A stretch of 54,162 nt of DNA from DASUSH01 sp036375215 (GTDB lineage: Bacteria; Actinomycetota; Thermoleophilia; Solirubrobacterales; 70-9): positions 1 through 54,162 of the forward strand of contig DASUSH010000052.1 of assembly GCA_036375215.1 (NCBI GenBank), in the 5' to 3' direction. Below the pieces are notes generated by a model. The model made no database searches and had not been told where the DNA came from. It worked only from the letters and a program-made list of their open reading frames with translations. Made by a program: the position numbers and the translations under genes. Every line of letters starts with the position of its first letter. Position 1 is the first letter of the stretch. Positions 32,302 to 39,269 of the stretch are shown here, piece by piece.

Positions 32302-33041
32302 CGCGCCGCACCCGCCGCGCTCAGGTGGCCCGCGAGCCACCGGGCGTTCTCGACCGCGTAGCCCTTCCAGTCGTTGTTGAAGTACGCGAAGACGTCCGCC
32401 CGGCGCCGCCAGGCGGCGATCCGCCGCTTCCACCGCTCGAGCTCGGACGCCGAGTAGTTCCCGCCCCGGCCCCGCGAGCCGTAGTGGAAGCGCACGAAGG
32501 TCCAGTCGGTGGTCAGCTCGTGGGCCTGGAACGGGCGCTGCGGGTGGTCGCCGATGACGAGCGCGACCCCGTGCTCGCGCAGCAGCGAATAGACGCCCGG
32601 CGCGAACCAGCTCGGGTGGCGGAACTCGAAGCAGTGCCGGCCCTCGGGAAGGGCGGCGAGCGCGCCCGCGAGGCGGTCGTCGTCGCGGCGGAAGCTCTCG
32701 GGCAGCTGCCAGAGCACCGGCCCCAGCCGGCCCGCCTCGACCATCGGCTCGATCCGCTCGTAGAAGCGCTCGACGCCACGGCCGAGGTCGGTGAGCCGCT
32801 TCATGTGGGTGAGAAAACGGCTCGCCTTCACCGAGAACAGGAACCCTGGCGGGGTGCGATCGACCCAGTCGGCGACCGCGTCACGCGAGGCGAGCCGGTA
32901 GAAGGTGCTGTTCACCTCAACCGTGTCGAAGACCTCGGCGTAGCGCTCGAGCCAGCGCCGCCGGGCGAGGCCCTCGGGGTAGATCCGGCCGCGCCAGTCG
33001 TCGTACATCCAGCCCGAGCAGCCGATCCGGACCGGTCGCAT
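32298..33041 (-). CDS. DUF72 family TIM-barrel protein
   Basis: 247 aa from ATG 33041, preceded by GAGGGTGAG. Family marks are IGCSGWMYDDWRGRIYPEGL (N-terminal), VEVNSTFYRL, FLFSVKASRFLTHMKRL, and the end motif VFAYFNNDWKGYAVENA. DUF72 (YecE-like) proteins are conserved TIM barrels of unknown function, often near repair or RNA genes. Stop overlaps UdgX start by 4 nt. Confidence 0.92.
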   Translation of the reverse strand: MRPVRIGCSGWMYDDWRGRIYPEGLARRRWLERYAEVFDTVEVNSTFYRLASRDAVADWVDRTPPGFLFSVKASRFLTHMKRLTDLGRGVERFYERIEPMVEAGRLGPVLWQLPESFRRDDDRLAGALAALPEGRHCFEFRHPSWFAPGVYSLLREHGVALVIGDHPQRPFQAHELTTDWTFVRFHYGSRGRGGNYSASELERWKRRIAAWRRRADVFAYFNNDWKGYAVENARWLAGHLSAAGAAR

Positions 33042-33066
33042 CTCACCCTCGCCCGCGGGCGCGGCG

Positions 33067-33189
33067 TCAGGCCTCCCGCTTCTCGCCCCAGACGCCCGCT
33101 GCGGTCTCGCGGCTTCGCGGCTGGTGCTCGGGCTCGTCTCCGGGTGTCGCGAGCCCCTGATTGCCGGCGGAGCCGGCACGTCCCCACAT
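33067..33189 (-). CDS. Possible 40-aa peptide upstream of DUF72
   Basis: ATG at 33189, 40 codons, rich in Gly, Glu, Arg and Pro, ending TAAGVWGEKREA. No domain or membrane segment. The reason to list it is position: the ATG is 11 nt after a SigB-type GGGTA, the same spacing seen at other SigB-type genes here, and the frame ends 25 nt before the DUF72 start. There is no Shine-Dalgarno site, so it would need leaderless initiation. Confidence 0.35.
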   Translation of the reverse strand: MWGRAGSAGNQGLATPGDEPEHQPRSRETAAGVWGEKREA

Positions 33190-33200
33190 GGGCGCCCGAG

Positions 33201-33225
33201 TACCCGGGAGGGGTGCGCGCAAAAC
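33201..33225 (-). promoter_or_regulatory. SigB/SigF-type promoter for the DUF72-UdgX operon
   Basis: On the minus strand GTTTT (33225-33221), 15-bp spacer, GGGTA (33205-33201). Its -35 is the left arm of the palindrome GCGCAAAAC-G-GTTTTGCGC (33217-33235). Confidence 0.6.
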
Positions 33226-33250
33226 GGTTTTGCGCATCGCCGCCTGGGTA
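33226..33250 (+). promoter_or_regulatory. SigB/SigF-type promoter for the F420 oxidoreductase
   Basis: GGTTT (33226-33230), 15-bp spacer, GGGTA (33246-33250), 40 bp before the GTG start. Its -35 is the right arm of the same palindrome (33217-33235), so divergent promoters touch back to back. Confidence 0.65.
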
Positions 33251-33290
33251 GCCGCGAGACGAGGGGCAACGCTTCGAAGGGAGGCTCGAC

Positions 33291-34289
33291 GTGACCGAGA
33301 TCCGCTACTGGACCCAGCTCGCAACCGAGCAGTTCCCGCCGTCGTCGATCGTGCGACAGGCGGGCGCCGCCGAGCGCGCCGGGTTCGAGGCGGTCAACGT
33401 CAGCGACCACTTCCAGCCCTGGTGGGAGCCGGGGCACTCGGGGCACGCCTGGGTGATGCTGGGCGCGATCGCGGAGGCGACCGAGCTCGTCCGCATCGGC
33501 ACCGGGGTGACCGCCCCGGTCCACCGCCACCACCCCGCGCTGGTCGCGCAGGCGTTCGCCACGCTCGAGGATCTCGCGCCCGGCCGCGCGTTCGTCGGGA
33601 TCGGTTCGGGCGAGTCGCTGAACGAGAGCCCGGTCGGGATGGACTGGCCCCCGGTCGGCGAGCAGATCGAGCGCATGGACGAGGCCCTCGAGATCATCAA
33701 CCGGCTCTTCGACGGCGAGCGCCTCGACTTCGAGGGCGAGTACTTCCGCACCAAGCGGGCGCTCCTGCACACCCTGCCCGAGCGCCGCCCCGAGATCTAC
33801 GTCTCGGCGTTCGGGCCCCAGGCGGCGAGGGTCGCCGCCCGGCGCGGCGACGGCATCTGGACGCTCGCCGACCCCGAGAGCGCCCCGGAGGTCATCGACG
33901 CGTACAGGGCCGAGCGCGAGGAGCTCGGCAAGGACACCGGCGAGATCATCCTCCAGACCGGTTTCTCCTGGGCCGAGGACGACGACGCCGCGCTCGAGGG
34001 CGCCCGCGTCTGGAAGGGCGCGCAACCCGACGAGTTCTACGCCGACGACTGGAGCGACCCCGCCGAGATGCAGCGCCACGCCGTCGAGCAGGTTTCCGAC
34101 GACGAGTTCGAGGAGGCGTACATCGTCTCCTCCGATCCGGAGGTCCACGCGGAGCGGATCCGCGAGATCGAGCGGATGGGACCGACCGTCGTCTGCCTGC
34201 AGAACGCATCGGGGGCTGACCCGGAAGCGGCCCTCCGCGTCTACGGCGAGGCGGTCCTGCCCGCGCTCAGGCGCGCGGCGGTCACCTGA
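33291..34289 (+). CDS. F420-dependent LLM-class oxidoreductase (G6PDH/TIGR03557-like)
   Basis: 332 aa luciferase-like TIM barrel. N-terminal RYWTQLATEQFPPSSIVRQA and NVSDHFQPWWEPGHSGHAWV are the typical F420/substrate region of the glucose-6-phosphate dehydrogenase-like subfamily; GSGESLNESPVGMDWP follows. Family members pass hydride to coenzyme F420; substrate varies and cannot be read here. GTG start with GAAGGGAGG upstream. Followed after 47 nt by a ferritin-like gene, likely co-transcribed from the SigB-type promoter. Confidence 0.9.
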   Translation: MTEIRYWTQLATEQFPPSSIVRQAGAAERAGFEAVNVSDHFQPWWEPGHSGHAWVMLGAIAEATELVRIGTGVTAPVHRHHPALVAQAFATLEDLAPGRAFVGIGSGESLNESPVGMDWPPVGEQIERMDEALEIINRLFDGERLDFEGEYFRTKRALLHTLPERRPEIYVSAFGPQAARVAARRGDGIWTLADPESAPEVIDAYRAEREELGKDTGEIILQTGFSWAEDDDAALEGARVWKGAQPDEFYADDWSDPAEMQRHAVEQVSDDEFEEAYIVSSDPEVHAERIREIERMGPTVVCLQNASGADPEAALRVYGEAVLPALRRAAVT

Positions 34290-34336
34290 CACGCACACGA
34301 CTCACTCTCGACAACCGACGAAAGGAACCGAAGACC

Positions 34337-35074
34337 ATGTCCGAAACCAGTGCCGCCAACACGAAGCTCGCTCAGTACCTGATCGAGGCCTACGGCAAGG
34401 AGCGCGAGCTGGAGCGCTCGCTGCAGGCGCACATCGCGATGACCGACCGCAAGCCGTACAAGAAGCGGCTCACCGAGCACCTGCGCGAGACCAAGCGCCA
34501 CGCGAAGCTCGTCGAGCAGCGCGCGCGCAAGCTCGGCGCCGGCGGCCTGCTCACCGACGCGGTCAAGGAGGGCTCCGCCCTGGTCAAGCAGGCCGCCGCG
34601 CTCGGCAAGGGCCAGCTCCACGCGGTGCGCGGCTCCGGGCTCGAGGAGAAGCTCCTGAAGAACGCGAAGACCGAGTACTCCGAGGAGCATGAGGAGATCG
34701 CGACCTACGCCGCGATCGAGGCGCTCGCCGAGGAAATCGGCGACAAGGAGACGGCCAAGGTCGCGCGGCAGATCCGGCGCGAGGAGGAGCGCATGGCGAG
34801 CTTCCTCGAGCGCCAGATCCCGATCCTGACGCGCGCGGTCGCGAAGGCCGAGATCCCGGCCGCCGAGCGCAGCCGCCCGCGCCCGTCGCGTCGGCGCGCC
34901 AAGTCGTCCGGCCGCAAGGCCTCGTCCTCGAGCCGCTCGCGCAAGCGCTCGACCCAGGGCCGCTCGCGATCGACCGCGCGCAAGGCGTCCGCGAGCAGCC
35001 GGCGCAAGTCGCCCGCGAGCGGCTCGCGCAAGTCGGGCGGTGGCCGCAAGAAGGCCGGCTCGCGCTCGAGGTAG
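34337..35074 (+). CDS. Ferritin-like DUF892 (YciE-type) protein with basic histone-like tail
   Basis: 245 aa. Residues ~8-165 form the DUF892/YciE helical bundle: AQYLIEAYGKERELERSLQA, HLRETKRHAKLVEQRARKLG and EEHEEIATYAAIEALAEEIG supply the Glu/His pattern of a ferritin-like di-metal site. The last ~73 residues are an Arg/Lys/Ser-rich tail with S-R/K repeats (SSSRSRKRSTQGRSRSTARK), not part of the usual domain, resembling nucleic-acid-binding tails such as those on mycobacterial Dps or HU. Suggests stress protection of DNA, by inference. AAAGGAA ribosome site. Confidence 0.85.
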   Translation: MSETSAANTKLAQYLIEAYGKERELERSLQAHIAMTDRKPYKKRLTEHLRETKRHAKLVEQRARKLGAGGLLTDAVKEGSALVKQAAALGKGQLHAVRGSGLEEKLLKNAKTEYSEEHEEIATYAAIEALAEEIGDKETAKVARQIRREEERMASFLERQIPILTRAVAKAEIPAAERSRPRPSRRRAKSSGRKASSSSRSRKRSTQGRSRSTARKASASSRRKSPASGSRKSGGGRKKAGSRSR

Positions 35075-35108
35075 CGCTCCGGGGGGAGCGGGGTAGATAC
35101 TCCCGGAC

Positions 35109-36482
35109 GTGGATTTCCTTCAGGTCGCCGCGGAGACGTTTCGGGGCACGCTCGGGGAGCCCGATCAGGAGAGCCTGATCTGGGCCAGGGAGATGCAGGC
35201 GATGTCCTTCATCTTCCACATCCCGCTCGTCTGCTTCGGGATCGCATTCCCGGCGATGGTCCTCTACATGGAGCGGATGTGGCGCCGGACCGGGGACCCG
35301 GTCTACAAGGCGATCGCGAAGCGCTGGTCGAAGGTGATGCTGATCTTCTTCGCGGTCGGCGTCGTCACCGGCACGATCCTCTCATTCCAGTTCGGCCTGC
35401 TCTGGCCGAACTTCACCGCCAGCTTCGGCGAGGTGTTCGGCGTCGGCTTCGCGATGGAGGGGTTCTCGTTCTTCCTCGAGGCGATCTTCATCACGATCTA
35501 CGTCTACGGCTGGGACCGGCTGACCCCCCGCATGCACTTCCTCTCCGGCATCCCGATCGTGATCACCGGGGTGGCCGGCTCCCTGTTCGTGATCTCGGTG
35601 AACGCCTGGATGAACAACCCGAGCGGGTTCGAGATCGTGAACGGGGAGATCACCGACGTCGATCCCTGGGGCGCGCTCTTCAACTCGCACCTCTGGTACG
35701 AGCTCACCCACATGTACATCGCCGGTTTCCTGGTCGCCGGTTTCCTGGTCGCCGGGGTCTACGCGTGGAGCTGGATGAAGGGCCGCCGCGACAAGTACGT
35801 GCGGGCGGCGATGATCGTGCCGCTCACCTTCGCCTGCCTGCTCGCGCCCGTCCAGCTGATCGTCGGCGACTGGGCCGCGCGCACGGTCGCCGAGGACCAG
35901 CCGCTGAAGCTCGCCGCCTTCGAGGGCCTCAACGAGACCACGAAGGAGGCGCCGTTCACGATCGGCGGGCTCTACATCGACGGTGAGCTCAAGTACGGGA
36001 TCTCGATCCCCTACCTCCTCTCGATCCTCGCCGACCACGACCCGGGGGGCACCGTCGAGGGCCTCAACATCGCCGAGGAGCGCGACCGCCCGCCCGTCAA
36101 CCCGGTCCACCTCTCGTTCCAGGCGATGGCCTTCATCGGCACCGCCCTGGCGCTGATCACCGCGATCTACCTGTTCACCTGGTTCCGGCGCGGGCGGCTG
36201 CCGAAGGGCAAGTGGTTCTATCGAGCCGTGGCCGCCGCCGGCCCGCTCGCGGTGGTGGCGCTGATCTGCGGCTGGATCACCACCGAGGTCGGCCGCCAGC
36301 CCTGGGTCGTCTACGAGATCTTCCGCACCGAGGACGCGGTCACCGATGCGGGCGGGCTGCCGCTGGTCTTCGCCGGGCTCGCGATCGTCTACCTCGCGTT
36401 GCTCGGCGGCGTGATCTGGCTGCTGCGCCGGCTCGCCTCGCGACCCGCGCACGCCGAGGTCGAGACGGCGGGGGCCGGCTAG
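35109..36482 (+). CDS. cydA: Cytochrome bd ubiquinol/menaquinol oxidase subunit I
   Basis: 457 aa with about nine membrane segments. Haem ligands are visible: H37 (SFIFHIPLVCFG), H201 (LTHMYIAGF) and M340 (HLSFQAMAFIG); the conserved GRQPW lies near residue 398. The hydrophilic quinol loop is short, as in Gram-positive enzymes. Reduces O2 to water with high affinity without pumping protons. GTG start; a small CGCTCC/GGAGCG hairpin (35075-35090) separates it from the ferritin-like gene. First of cydA-cydB-small ORF. Confidence 0.95.
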   Translation: MDFLQVAAETFRGTLGEPDQESLIWAREMQAMSFIFHIPLVCFGIAFPAMVLYMERMWRRTGDPVYKAIAKRWSKVMLIFFAVGVVTGTILSFQFGLLWPNFTASFGEVFGVGFAMEGFSFFLEAIFITIYVYGWDRLTPRMHFLSGIPIVITGVAGSLFVISVNAWMNNPSGFEIVNGEITDVDPWGALFNSHLWYELTHMYIAGFLVAGFLVAGVYAWSWMKGRRDKYVRAAMIVPLTFACLLAPVQLIVGDWAARTVAEDQPLKLAAFEGLNETTKEAPFTIGGLYIDGELKYGISIPYLLSILADHDPGGTVEGLNIAEERDRPPVNPVHLSFQAMAFIGTALALITAIYLFTWFRRGRLPKGKWFYRAVAAAGPLAVVALICGWITTEVGRQPWVVYEIFRTEDAVTDAGGLPLVFAGLAIVYLALLGGVIWLLRRLASRPAHAEVETAGAG

Positions 36483-36549
36483 TGGTCACGCCCGTGTTTT
36501 CGGCCGTGTTGTCGCCGCCGGAACGCCGAGCATTCGGACGGGGGCCCTG

Positions 36550-37620
36550 ATGGCCGAGGTCTGCATGGCGCTCGTCGTCGCCGGGCTGACCGCCTACGCC
36601 GTGCTGGGCGGCGCGGACTTCGGCGCCGGCGTCTGGGACCTGACCGCCGGTGGCGCCGAGCGCGGCGGCCGGATCCGCGGGATGGTGCAGCGTTCGATGG
36701 CGCCGGTGTGGGAAGCGAACCACGTCTGGCTGATCTTCGTGCTCGTCATCTTGTGGACCGCCTTCGGCGAGGCCTTCGGCTCCATCTTCTCCACCCTGTT
36801 CGTGCCGCTGACGCTGGCGGTCGCGGGCATCATCTGCCGGGGGGCCGCGTTCGCCCTACGCGGTCAGGCGGCGACGATCAACGAGGCGCGCGTGCTCGGC
36901 GCGATCTTCGCGCTCGCCTCCCTGCTCGTCCCGTTCTTCCTCGGCTCCTCGCTGGGCGCGGTCGCCGCCGGCGAGGTCCCCGCCGGCAACGCGGAGGGAG
37001 ACGAGTTCTCCTCGTGGCTCTCGCCGACCGGGATCACCGTGGGGGCGCTCGCCGTCTGCACGAGCGCCTACCTCGCCGCCGTCTACATGGCCGCCGACTC
37101 GGCGCGCGGCGGCCTCGACGACCTCGTCCAGGCGTTCCGGACGCGGGCGCTCATCTCGGGCGTCGCCGCCGGAGCACTCGCGATCGGCGCGCTCTTCGTC
37201 CTGCGCGAGGACGCCGAGATCCTCTACGACGGCCTCACCTCCGGCGCCGGCCTCGCCTTCGTGATCGCCTCGGCGATCGCGGGCGTCGCCACGCTCGGGC
37301 TCGTCTTCCGAAGCCGCTTCGACCTCGCCCGCTGGAGCGCGCCGGGGGCGGTCGCCGCGATCACGATCGGGTGGTTCGTGGCCCAGTCCCCCTACGTCCT
37401 CCCGACGGACCTGACGATCGACCAGGCCGCGGCCTCGGACGCCACCCTGATCGCGACCCTGATCTCGGTCGCCGTCGGCGCCGTCCTGCTCGTGCCGTCG
37501 CTCTACCTGCTCTACTCGCTGGTGCTCCGGGGGCGCCTCGATCAGAGCTACGAGCCCCTCGACCAGCGCTTCAAGCCGATGACCGCCGGCGACCCGTCGC
37601 CGAAGGAGCCGGAGCGATGA
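36550..37620 (+). CDS. cydB: Cytochrome bd oxidase subunit II
   Basis: 356 aa with about eight to nine membrane segments. N-terminal AYAVLGGADFGAGVWDL, MAPVWEANHVWLIF and LTLAVAGIICRGAAFALRG are CydB hallmarks. Pairs with CydA. A 67-nt gap separates them with no clear feature. The stop overlaps the start of a small membrane ORF (ATGA). Confidence 0.95.
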   Translation: MAEVCMALVVAGLTAYAVLGGADFGAGVWDLTAGGAERGGRIRGMVQRSMAPVWEANHVWLIFVLVILWTAFGEAFGSIFSTLFVPLTLAVAGIICRGAAFALRGQAATINEARVLGAIFALASLLVPFFLGSSLGAVAAGEVPAGNAEGDEFSSWLSPTGITVGALAVCTSAYLAAVYMAADSARGGLDDLVQAFRTRALISGVAAGALAIGALFVLREDAEILYDGLTSGAGLAFVIASAIAGVATLGLVFRSRFDLARWSAPGAVAAITIGWFVAQSPYVLPTDLTIDQAAASDATLIATLISVAVGAVLLVPSLYLLYSLVLRGRLDQSYEPLDQRFKPMTAGDPSPKEPER

Positions 37621-37820
37621 GGAAGGGCGAGCGTTCGCCGCTCCTGATCCCGACCGTGGTCGCCTTCTGCCTCGGCGCCGGCCTGATGCTGCCGTTCGAG
37701 TACACGATCACGCGCCTGCTCGGCGTGATCAGCTTCGCCGCGTTCTTCGTCCTCGGGATGCTCCTGGTCGCCAGCCCCGGCTTCCTCGAGGGCGACGGCT
37801 CCGAGGACGAGGCCGGCTAG
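37617..37820 (+). CDS. Small two-helix membrane protein coupled to cydB
   Basis: 67 aa, ATG overlapping the cydB stop by 4 nt. Two hydrophobic segments (LLIPTVVAFCLGAGLM, about 8-24, and LLGVISFAAFFVLGMLLVAS, about 35-54) and an acidic tail (EGDGSEDEAG). Known cytochrome bd oxidases have short extra subunits (CydX, CydS, CydH), but this one has two helices and no visible resemblance to them. Position and coupling make it a candidate accessory subunit. Confidence 0.7.
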   Translation: MRKGERSPLLIPTVVAFCLGAGLMLPFEYTITRLLGVISFAAFFVLGMLLVASPGFLEGDGSEDEAG

Positions 37821-37919
37821 ATGAGTGATTCCACGGCCGCGTGTGCCCGGGGATGGGCCTGGCCAAGCTAGGCGCGTCATCCGGGTGCGCGGGGCCGTGG
37901 GATTGCTCGTCTAGGCCGG
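37813..37919 (+). other. Long hairpin after the cyd operon
   Basis: 37813-37838 pairs with 37893-37919 (26 bp with one bulged base), and after a single G-G mismatch 37840-37850 pairs with 37881-37891. Seven positions are G-U pairs and none is A-C in the plus-strand RNA, so the fold is stable only in the cyd transcript. It begins in the last codons of the small ORF and ends at the convergent sulfotransferase stop. There is no U-tract; it may be a terminator or a structured 3' end. Confidence 0.65.
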
Positions 37920-38834
37920 TCAGGCCGCTCGCGGGTAGCGCGCCCGGCGCCCGGCCTCGTAGCCGAGCTCGCGCAGCTTCGGCCCCATGATCTGATCGAC
38001 CGCGGCGCGTTCCGCGGGGCTCAGGTCCCGGCGCCAGCTCCCGGGCTCGGCGCGCCGGATGCGCTCGCCCTCGCCGCGGTCGCTCTCCGGTACCTCCTCG
38101 AACGAGTGCTCCGCGGCGATCTCCCGCGCCCGTTCGGCGCTCGCCGGGATCTCGAGGTCGCGGAAGAGCCCGGCGAGCACGGCCTCGGGCGAGCCGCGAA
38201 GCTCCTCGTAGCGCACGAGCCTGCGGCGGGCGGGGTCGTGCGCCCGGTAGGCGCGCTCGACGGCCTCTGTGCGGTAGAGCCAGACGCTGGCCTGCCAGCG
38301 CAGGAAGGCGAGGCGGCCCTCGGGGGCGAGCGGGTACGTGCCCTCCCCGACCCCCCACGCGCCTTCGCGGTAGGCGTCGAGCCAGGAGTCGACGACGTCG
38401 CGCCCGTCGCGCAGGAGGAACACCAGGCTCGACTCCGGGAAGAGCTCGCCGATCAGCTCGGCGACGCCGGACGCGCCCGGGTCCTTGACGACGACCCGCG
38501 GCCGCACGCCCGTGCCCGCGGCGTCCGCCACCTGGGCCGCGAACCGCGCCACGATCAGCTCGCGCAGGGCCGGCGCCCAGGCCTCGCGGTAGCGGTCCGA
38601 GAAGAAGTAGTCGTCCTGGTGCCGCTTGACCGCCCCGAGCGTCTTCAGCTCCGGCAGCTCCCTGGCGGTGCCCCAGGCCAGCGAGATCGGGCGCCAGACC
38701 GAGAGGTGGTGGCCGATGTGCGGATCGTCGATCGCGACCACGTCGTCGTGGGCGGCGAGCATCTTCGTCAGCCAGGTGCTGCCGCTCCTGGAGGAGCCGA
38801 CGATCCAGATCAGCCGCTGCCCGAGGTCATCCAT
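37920..38834 (-). CDS. Sulfotransferase family protein
   Basis: 304 aa from ATG 38834. The 5'-phosphosulfate loop is WIVGSSRSGSTWLTKMLAAH (about 10-29) and the 3'-phosphate motif FLLRDGRDVVDSWLDAYREG (about 137-156), both typical of PAPS-dependent sulfotransferases. Moves sulfate from PAPS to a hydroxyl or amine; acceptor unknown. The end abuts the long hairpin of the convergent cyd operon. Confidence 0.88.
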   Translation of the reverse strand: MDDLGQRLIWIVGSSRSGSTWLTKMLAAHDDVVAIDDPHIGHHLSVWRPISLAWGTARELPELKTLGAVKRHQDDYFFSDRYREAWAPALRELIVARFAAQVADAAGTGVRPRVVVKDPGASGVAELIGELFPESSLVFLLRDGRDVVDSWLDAYREGAWGVGEGTYPLAPEGRLAFLRWQASVWLYRTEAVERAYRAHDPARRRLVRYEELRGSPEAVLAGLFRDLEIPASAERAREIAAEHSFEEVPESDRGEGERIRRAEPGSWRRDLSPAERAAVDQIMGPKLRELGYEAGRRARYPRAA

Positions 38835-38875
38835 GTCCGCCCCATTTCCTCCCCGCCGGGGGAGATGCGCCCCCT

Positions 38876-39193
38876 CTAGCGCTCGACGTCCTCGTCGCGT
38901 CGCGCGCTCGAGTGCTCGTGGTCGGCGGAGCCGTACTCGGCCTCCGGGTGGGCTGCCTCGTCCGAGGCCAGCGTCTGCGGGTCGGGCGCCGGGTCGCCGT
39001 GGCTCGCGTGCTCGATCAGCTCGCGCTCGGCCTGCTCGAACCCCTCGGCCTCGCCGCCCCCGTGCTCCGCGGCGGCGCGCTCCGCGGGGGGGAGGTCCTC
39101 GTCGGCCCCCGGGCCACCCACGGCGCCCGCCTCGGCGGCGGCTGCTGCTGCTTCGCGATCGACGGTCGGGTCGTTGTCCGGTTGTTCTGCCAT
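38876..39193 (-). CDS. Small acidic Ala/Glu/Asp-rich protein
   Basis: 105 aa, ATG at 39193. Very acidic (AEQPDNDPTVDREAAAAAAE; HPEAEYGSADHEHSSARRDE), no signal peptide, membrane segment or known domain; probably disordered. A strong SigB-type promoter ends 12 nt before the ATG, with GGGAGG between, which supports it as a real stress gene. Function not recognised. A short hairpin (38849-38864) may end its transcript. Confidence 0.65.
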   Translation of the reverse strand: MAEQPDNDPTVDREAAAAAAEAGAVGGPGADEDLPPAERAAAEHGGGEAEGFEQAERELIEHASHGDPAPDPQTLASDEAAHPEAEYGSADHEHSSARRDEDVER

Positions 39194-39205
39194 CGCCTCC
39201 CGGAT

Positions 39206-39229
39206 TACCCGCGCGCGGCGAGGGCAAAC
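39206..39229 (-). promoter_or_regulatory. SigB/SigF-type promoter for the acidic protein
   Basis: On the minus strand GTTT (39229-39226), 15-bp spacer, GGGTA (39210-39206), 12 nt before the ATG at 39193. Confidence 0.7.
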
Positions 39230-39232
39230 AAG

Positions 39233-39257
39233 GATTGGGCGGGCGGGTGGCGGGGTA
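39233..39257 (+). promoter_or_regulatory. SigB-like promoter for the DUF6328-STAS operon
   Basis: GATT (39233-39236, one base off GTTT), 16-bp spacer, GGGTA (39253-39257), 12 nt before the ATG at 39270. Divergent from the acidic-protein promoter, with -35 elements 3 bp apart. Confidence 0.4.
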
Positions 39258-39269
39258 CCCAGGGGCCGG

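Noticed and set aside
35721..35750. Perfect 15-bp tandem duplication in cydA (GFLVA twice)
   Set aside because: It falls in a membrane helix next to the haem ligand where repeated small hydrophobic residues are normal; overall length is usual, so no clear insertion.
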